A stretch of DNA of 64,000 bases from Azonexus sp. R2A61 (lineage in GTDB: Bacteria > Pseudomonadota > Gammaproteobacteria > Burkholderiales > Rhodocyclaceae): assembly GCF_021401135.1 (NCBI RefSeq), contig NZ_JACBFO010000001.1, positions 806,001 through 870,000 on the forward strand, written 5' to 3'. The notes beneath the pieces are model-generated. The model did not search any database. It worked only from the letters and a program-made list of their open reading frames with translations, and was not told the origin of the DNA. Below, in pieces: positions 60,183-64,000 of this stretch. Position 1 is the stretch's first letter, and each line of letters starts with the position of its first letter. Both the position numbers and the translations under genes were made by a program.

Positions 60183-61765
60183 GGCGCCCCCTCGCTTTGC
60201 CGGTTGCCTTGCTGGTGACCCGGGATGCGCCGGGCATGGGCTGGCGGATGAAGAAAGCTCTCGCCCGGCAAGGTGTCGGCGAGGTGCGCGTAATCGCTGC
60301 GGATATCCGGGTCGATAACGGCAACGGGCCGCAGGAAAATGACGAGTTCGGTCTTGCGGCTCTGGTTGTTCCGGTTGGTGAACAATTCGCCTGCCACGGG
60401 GATGTCGCCCAGCGCGGGCAAACGGTTTGTCCGGAAATCGACGCGCTCTTCCATCAGTCCGCCAAGCACGGCGATCTGCCCGTTGGCGACGCGCATGACC
60501 GATTCGATTTCCCGGGTGCGGATCACGGGAACCAGGTTTTCTATGCCGTTCTTGCGCAAGTCGGGGTTCGGGTCGGCGATTTCCCTGCCGATGCTGGTGA
60601 TCGTCGGTCGCACGTTGAGTACCACACTGTAATCGGCAGCGATCTGGGGGGTGACGCCCATGACCAGGCCGACCGCCACCGTCTGCGGCGTCGTCGAATA
60701 GGTGACGGTGGTGCCAACATTGGCCGTCGTCGTCGTGTCTGCCTTGACCGAGAAATAGACGTAGTTCTCGACGACTTTCAGTAGCGCTGTCTGGTTGTTC
60801 AGCACGGAAAGCCGCGGGCTGGAAAGCACGCGGGCGGTTCCGTAGCTGTCGAGCAGGCTGATCAGGGCGCTGGGATTGGCATTCCGGTTGTAGCGCAGGT
60901 TGACCGCACCTTTCAGGGAGTTTCCCGAATACTCGATCAGCCCGCTACGCATCAACCCGCTCCAGTCGATGCCTTGTTCGTGGCCTTCGCTGAGCGAAAC
61001 TTCGACGATTGTCGCTTCGATCAGCACTTGTCTTCTGACGGCGCTTTCCGCCTGCCCGATCAGTTGTTGCAGTTGGTGGTGCTGGGCCTGCGTGGCAAAT
61101 GCGGAGACCAGGCCGGCTTCCGGATTGACGATCAGATACGGGGCTTGTCCGTCGCCATCGGTTTTTGGGGTTTGCTCCTTGCCGAGCGCCTTGCTAAGTG
61201 CCTTTTCGATGTTTTCCCAGAAATGGTGCTGGCTGTTGTTTTCGATACGGGTGGTGGACTGGTTGGGAATGCTGCCTTGCATGGCGGCGGCGCCGATCTG
61301 CATGCTGTTCGAGATGGAGCCTTGCACCTTGCGCGACTGGTTCAGATAGTTGATCGGGTAGTGCTTGAGGTAAGGGGTGTCGGGGGTGACACGAAGGCTG
61401 TCCTCGTGCAATTCGATGCGCATGGGAATCTGCCTGCTCAGTCTGGCAAGAATGGCGTCAAGTGGCTGGTCGACCGCATTGAGCGTCACCCTGCCGTCGA
61501 GTTCGGGCGCAATGTCGAGATTCAGGCGTGCGTCCCGTGCCAGTGCAAACAGCAGATCGCGCACGTTGACCTGGTTGACCGTGACGCTGAGACGAAGCGT
61601 CGGTAGGGCCGGTGTCTTGACCAGCGGTGCGGTTTCCTCGGCGATGGGCGTTGCGGTTTCGTTCATTTGCGTTTGCGCTGTCAAATGATGTGCAGGGATG
61701 GGTGGCGGCGGATGGCCGGCACAGGCGGTCAGGAGAAGGAGGGAAAACGACAGGTGTTGTTTCAT
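60179..61765 (-). CDS. Secretin lipoprotein, MshL/PilN-like
   Basis: A 528-residue outer-membrane channel. It has a lipoprotein signal (MKQHLSFSLLLLTACAG, Cys15), an STN-like domain (VNQVNVRDLLFALARDARLN), an N-domain, and the secretin core (VLSSPRLSVLNNQTALLKV, GLVMGVTPQIAADYSVVLNV, VLGGLMEERVDFRTNRLPAL, LGDIPVAGELFTNRNNQS). The length and lipobox fit MshL and the R64-type PilN better than PilQ or GspD. It is the first gene of the leftward cluster, so the channel is expressed ahead of ATPase, platform and pilins. Confidence 0.9.
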   Translation of the reverse strand: MKQHLSFSLLLLTACAGHPPPPIPAHHLTAQTQMNETATPIAEETAPLVKTPALPTLRLSVTVNQVNVRDLLFALARDARLNLDIAPELDGRVTLNAVDQPLDAILARLSRQIPMRIELHEDSLRVTPDTPYLKHYPINYLNQSRKVQGSISNSMQIGAAAMQGSIPNQSTTRIENNSQHHFWENIEKALSKALGKEQTPKTDGDGQAPYLIVNPEAGLVSAFATQAQHHQLQQLIGQAESAVRRQVLIEATIVEVSLSEGHEQGIDWSGLMRSGLIEYSGNSLKGAVNLRYNRNANPSALISLLDSYGTARVLSSPRLSVLNNQTALLKVVENYVYFSVKADTTTTANVGTTVTYSTTPQTVAVGLVMGVTPQIAADYSVVLNVRPTITSIGREIADPNPDLRKNGIENLVPVIRTREIESVMRVANGQIAVLGGLMEERVDFRTNRLPALGDIPVAGELFTNRNNQSRKTELVIFLRPVAVIDPDIRSDYAHLADTLPGESFLHPPAHARRIPGHQQGNRQSEGAP

Positions 61766-61771
61766 GACAAT

Positions 61772-61812
61772 GGGTTAACAATAACCCCAATTAATCTATT
61801 TGTCATTAATTG
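61772..61812. promoter_or_regulatory. Nested inverted repeats before the secretin gene
   Basis: GGGTTA-ACAA-TAACCC (61772-61787) starts 7 bp upstream of the secretin ATG. CAATTAAT-N9-ATTAATTG (61788-61812) follows directly. The ATG itself is in ATGACAA, mirrored by TTGTCAT at 61800-61806. No Shine-Dalgarno site is evident. These could act as operators or as a leader stem-loop hiding the start. Confidence 0.5.
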
Positions 61813-61864
61813 AGGTTCTTCGCCCCAGCGGTGCTTCTGGTAAACTGCGCCGACTCTTTCATCC

Positions 61865-62689
61865 GTGGGGAACAGGCTTTTGGCCGAGGACATCCTGGTC
61901 GACATCGAAGACCTCTGCTTCGACTATGACGGGCGACCCGTGCTGCAAGGAATCAACATGAGGATTCCGCGTGGCAAGGTGGTGGCCATCATGGGGGGGT
62001 CGGGGTGCGGCAAGACCACCTTGTTGCGCTGCATCGGTGGCCAGTTGCGTCCCACCGGCGGGAGCGTTCGCCTGGAGAATCACCAGGTCTGCCGGATGTC
62101 CGAGCGCGAGTTGTACGGTTTGCGCCGGCGGATGGGGATGCTTTTCCAGTTCGGCGCGCTGTTTACCGACATGTCGGTTTTCGACAACGTGGCTTTCCCC
62201 CTGCGCGAGCACACCGACCTCGGCGAGGCCATGATCCGCGATCTGGTGTTGATGAAGCTGGAGGCCGTCGGTCTGCGCGGTGCCAGCGGATTGATGCCGG
62301 GTGAGCTGTCGGGGGGTATGGCCCGGCGGGTTGCCCTGGCTCGCGCGGTGGCACTCGATCCGATGCTGATCATGTACGACGAGCCGTTCACCGGGCTGGA
62401 CCCGATTGCGCTGGGGGTCATCGGGCGTTTGATCCGGACCCTGAACGACGCACTGGGGGGGACTTCGATCATGGTCACGCACGATGTTCAGGAATCGCTA
62501 CAGATCGTCGATTACATTTATTTCCTGAACGGCGGCAAAGTGGTTGCCGAAGGTTCTCCGGATGAAATTCGCCGTTCCACCGATCCTTTCGTTCACCAGT
62601 TCGTCCATGCGGAAGCGGACGGTCCAGTTCATTTCGATTATCCGGCAGTTTCCGTCATGGACGATTTTCTTGGGGAACGCCGTGCGTAA
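61865..62689 (+). CDS. mlaF: Phospholipid transport ABC ATPase MlaF
   Basis: The ATPase of the Mla system, which moves phospholipids between the outer and inner membranes. From GTG 61865 it has 274 residues; a TTG at 61880 with GGGGAAC upstream would give 269. Walker A GGSGCGKTT, signature ELSGGMARRVALARA and Walker B LIMYDEPFTGLDP (then H-loop VTHD) are intact. LFQFGALFTDMSVFDNVAFP is typical of this family. It overlaps mlaE by 8 bp. Confidence 0.94.
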   Translation: MGNRLLAEDILVDIEDLCFDYDGRPVLQGINMRIPRGKVVAIMGGSGCGKTTLLRCIGGQLRPTGGSVRLENHQVCRMSERELYGLRRRMGMLFQFGALFTDMSVFDNVAFPLREHTDLGEAMIRDLVLMKLEAVGLRGASGLMPGELSGGMARRVALARAVALDPMLIMYDEPFTGLDPIALGVIGRLIRTLNDALGGTSIMVTHDVQESLQIVDYIYFLNGGKVVAEGSPDEIRRSTDPFVHQFVHAEADGPVHFDYPAVSVMDDFLGERRA

Positions 62690-63476
62690 TCCGCTTGATG
62701 TCATCCGTCTGCTTGGGCATGCCGTCGTCGAGCGTATCTGGCGTCTGGGGTTTGCCGCGCGTTTCTTCTTTGCCATCCTGCGCCATTCCGGTACCGCGTT
62801 CCGGCGCCTGCCGTTGACCATCCGCGAAATCTACTTCAGCGGCGTGCTGTCGCTGCTCATCATTCTGGTTTCGGGGACCTTCGTTGGTCTGGTTCTCGGC
62901 TTGCAGGGATATGAAACGCTGCAACGCTATGGTTCGACCGAGGCGCTGGGCATTCTCGTCGCGTTGTCGCTGGTTCGCGAACTGGGGCCGGTCGTGGCCG
63001 GTCTGCTGTTCGCCTCCCGGGCCGGCTCTTCGATTACTGCCGAAATCGGTTTGATGAAGGCGACCGAACAGTTGAAGGCGATGGACATGATGGCGGTCAA
63101 CCCGTTGGCACGCGTCGTGGCGCCGCGTTTCTGGGGGGGGGTCATCTCAATGCCGTTGCTGGCCGCGATGTTCTCGGCGATGGGGGTGTTTGGCGGTTGG
63201 CTGATTGGCGTTGTCTTCATCGGGGTCGACGATGGTGCATTCTGGTCGCAGATGCAGTCCAGCGTCGATTTTCGCTATGACATTGTGAATGGCATCATCA
63301 AAAGTGTCGTCTTCGGTTTCGCGGTCTCCTTGATTGCGGTGTTCGAAGGCTATGATTCGGTGCCGACGGCCGAGGGCGTCTCCCGGGCGATTACCCGAAC
63401 CGTGGTCTCATCGGCAATGACCATCCTTGCGCTCGATTTTCTCCTGACTTCGTTCATGTTCCGGGGTACTTCATGA
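62682..63476 (+). CDS. mlaE: Phospholipid transport permease MlaE
   Basis: A 264-residue inner-membrane permease with five to six helices. MlaE features: FSGVLSLLIILVSGTFVGLV, ELGPVVAGLLFASRAGSSIT with the conserved Glu in TAEIGLMKATEQLKAMDMM, and FGFAVSLIAVFEGYD. Start GTG 62682 follows GGGGAA by six bases and lies inside the mlaF end; longer in-frame starts would run through mlaF. It is coupled to mlaD by ATGA. Confidence 0.93.
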   Translation: MRNPLDVIRLLGHAVVERIWRLGFAARFFFAILRHSGTAFRRLPLTIREIYFSGVLSLLIILVSGTFVGLVLGLQGYETLQRYGSTEALGILVALSLVRELGPVVAGLLFASRAGSSITAEIGLMKATEQLKAMDMMAVNPLARVVAPRFWGGVISMPLLAAMFSAMGVFGGWLIGVVFIGVDDGAFWSQMQSSVDFRYDIVNGIIKSVVFGFAVSLIAVFEGYDSVPTAEGVSRAITRTVVSSAMTILALDFLLTSFMFRGTS

Positions 63477-63943
63477 ATCGTACCGTTCTCGACCTGTGGG
63501 TCGGCTTCTTCGTCGCTCTTGGCATTGCCGCCGTGTTGTTTTTGGCACTCAAGGTCGGCAATCTGTCTTCGGCGCAGTTGTCCGAAACTTACGTGCTGCA
63601 AGCCAAGTTTGATAACATCGGCGGACTGAAAGTGCGTGGCCCGGTGAAAAGTGCGGGAGTTCTGGTCGGACGTATTGCTGACATCCGTTTTGATCCGCAG
63701 AGTTACGAGGCTGTCGTGACGATGAACATCGACGGTCGCTACCGCTTTCCGAGGGATACTTTCGCGTCGATCTATACCGCTGGCTTGCTCGGGGAGCAGT
63801 ACGTCGGACTCGATGTGGGTGGGGATGAAAAAATGCTGCAGCCGGGCGAGACGATCAACAAAACGCAATCGGCGGTGGTGCTGGAAAAACTGATCAGCCA
63901 GTTCCTTTTCAACAAGGCGGCTGAAGGACAGGACAGTAAATGA
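63473..63943 (+). CDS. mlaD: Phospholipid-binding MCE protein MlaD
   Basis: A 156-residue single-pass protein: N-terminal helix (about 8-27, LWVGFFVALGIAAVLFLALK) and one MCE domain (YVLQAKFDNIGGLKVRGPVK, SAGVLVGRIADIRFDPQSYE). The hydrophobic pore segment (YTAGLLGEQYVGLDVG) is present. MlaD hexamers form the lipid tunnel on MlaE. Both ends overlap neighbours by 4 bp. Confidence 0.94.
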   Translation: MNRTVLDLWVGFFVALGIAAVLFLALKVGNLSSAQLSETYVLQAKFDNIGGLKVRGPVKSAGVLVGRIADIRFDPQSYEAVVTMNIDGRYRFPRDTFASIYTAGLLGEQYVGLDVGGDEKMLQPGETINKTQSAVVLEKLISQFLFNKAAEGQDSK

Positions 63944-64000
63944 CAGGCATGTTCGGAAAATTGGCTTGCCGGCTGCTGGGCGGGGCCGCTCTGATGGCGA
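63940..64000 (+). CDS. Start of the next mla-operon gene (partial)
   Basis: ATG 63940 overlaps the mlaD stop (ATGA). The visible residues MTGMFGKLACRLLGGAALMA are a signal-peptide-like start; the window ends before cleavage or any domain. In related operons mlaA (vacJ) or mlaC follows mlaD, so one of these is likely. A second ATG at 63949 is also possible. Confidence 0.6.
   Translation, partial: MTGMFGKLACRLLGGAALMA

Noticed and set aside
1..64000. CRISPR arrays, tRNA or rRNA genes, insertion sequences and prophage genes
   Set aside because: No regular spaced repeats, tRNA-like cloverleaf with TTCGA arm, rRNA signatures, transposases or phage structural genes were found on reading both strands.

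Overview
The window is a gene-dense, GC-rich stretch from a motile, nitrogen-fixing betaproteobacterium that makes polyhydroxyalkanoate. The best fit is Rhodocyclales, near Dechloromonas or Azonexus; this rests on gene content and order, not on a marker gene. Support comes from phasins, a NafY/NifF locus with NifA/sigma-54 sites, a large chemotaxis operon, LPS-export genes and Mla genes. No rRNA, tRNA, CRISPR array, transposase or phage gene was seen.

Region by region. (1) 1-2.56 kb: start of an unknown leftward gene, then prfA-prmC-grxD, closed by a terminator. (2) 2.56-11.9 kb: a leftward chemotaxis operon running HTH/receiver regulator, compact MCP-like protein, cheY, STAS protein, cheA, MCP, cheW, cheR, cheD, cheB. 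It starts from a promoter with an inverted repeat at the start region. (3) 12-16.6 kb: OsmC-like protein, argH, a divergent AlgZ/AlgR-type two-component pair and an MscS channel. (4) 16.7-22 kb: a fused glucosylglycerol-phosphate phosphatase/synthase, a LysR regulator, an Rnk-like regulator and glutamate dehydrogenase. (5) 22-30.3 kb: aminopeptidase N and an RND efflux pair, bracketed by two copies of a long inverted-repeat element (about 0.62 and 0.80 kb). (6) 30.3-35.2 kb: two Pit-type phosphate transporters with a DUF47 partner, CrcB, and a zinc-ribbon protein with a PD-(D/E)XK-like nuclease domain. (7) 35.2-39.3 kb: a nitrogen-fixation accessory island with ankyrin protein, SagB-like tandem nitroreductase, nafY, an 89-residue protein and nifF. 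Three sigma-54 promoters, a NifA upstream site and an IHF-like site are visible. (8) 39.3-47.2 kb: DUF2127 protein, lipoprotein, hrpA (carrying an in-frame palindromic repeat), an unknown helical protein, an EI24-family protein and a molybdopterin-binding-domain protein. (9) 47.3-51 kb: two phasins, lptA, lptC and kdsD, with kdsC, lptB and rpoN missing from their usual places. (10) 51-61.8 kb: a cation/proton antiporter, then a leftward seven-gene MSHA/type II secretion-like pseudopilus cluster. (11) 61.9 kb to the end: mlaF-mlaE-mlaD and the start of the next gene.

How the parts work together. The che genes form an almost complete chemosensory pathway with both methylation enzymes and CheD. 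The nif island looks co-regulated by NifA and sigma-54: NafY holds FeMo cofactor or apo-dinitrogenase, and NifF carries electrons to nitrogenase. The Lpt/Kds and Mla genes build and maintain the outer membrane, and the phasins coat storage granules.

The most unusual signals are not ordinary genes. They are a strongly repeated palindromic word (TGCGGTCGAC, usually close to a short A or T run), the two large inverted-repeat elements whose centres carry that word, the 126-bp palindromic element that inserts 42 codons into hrpA, and a consensus-perfect sigma-54 promoter in front of the uncharacterised 89-residue protein.
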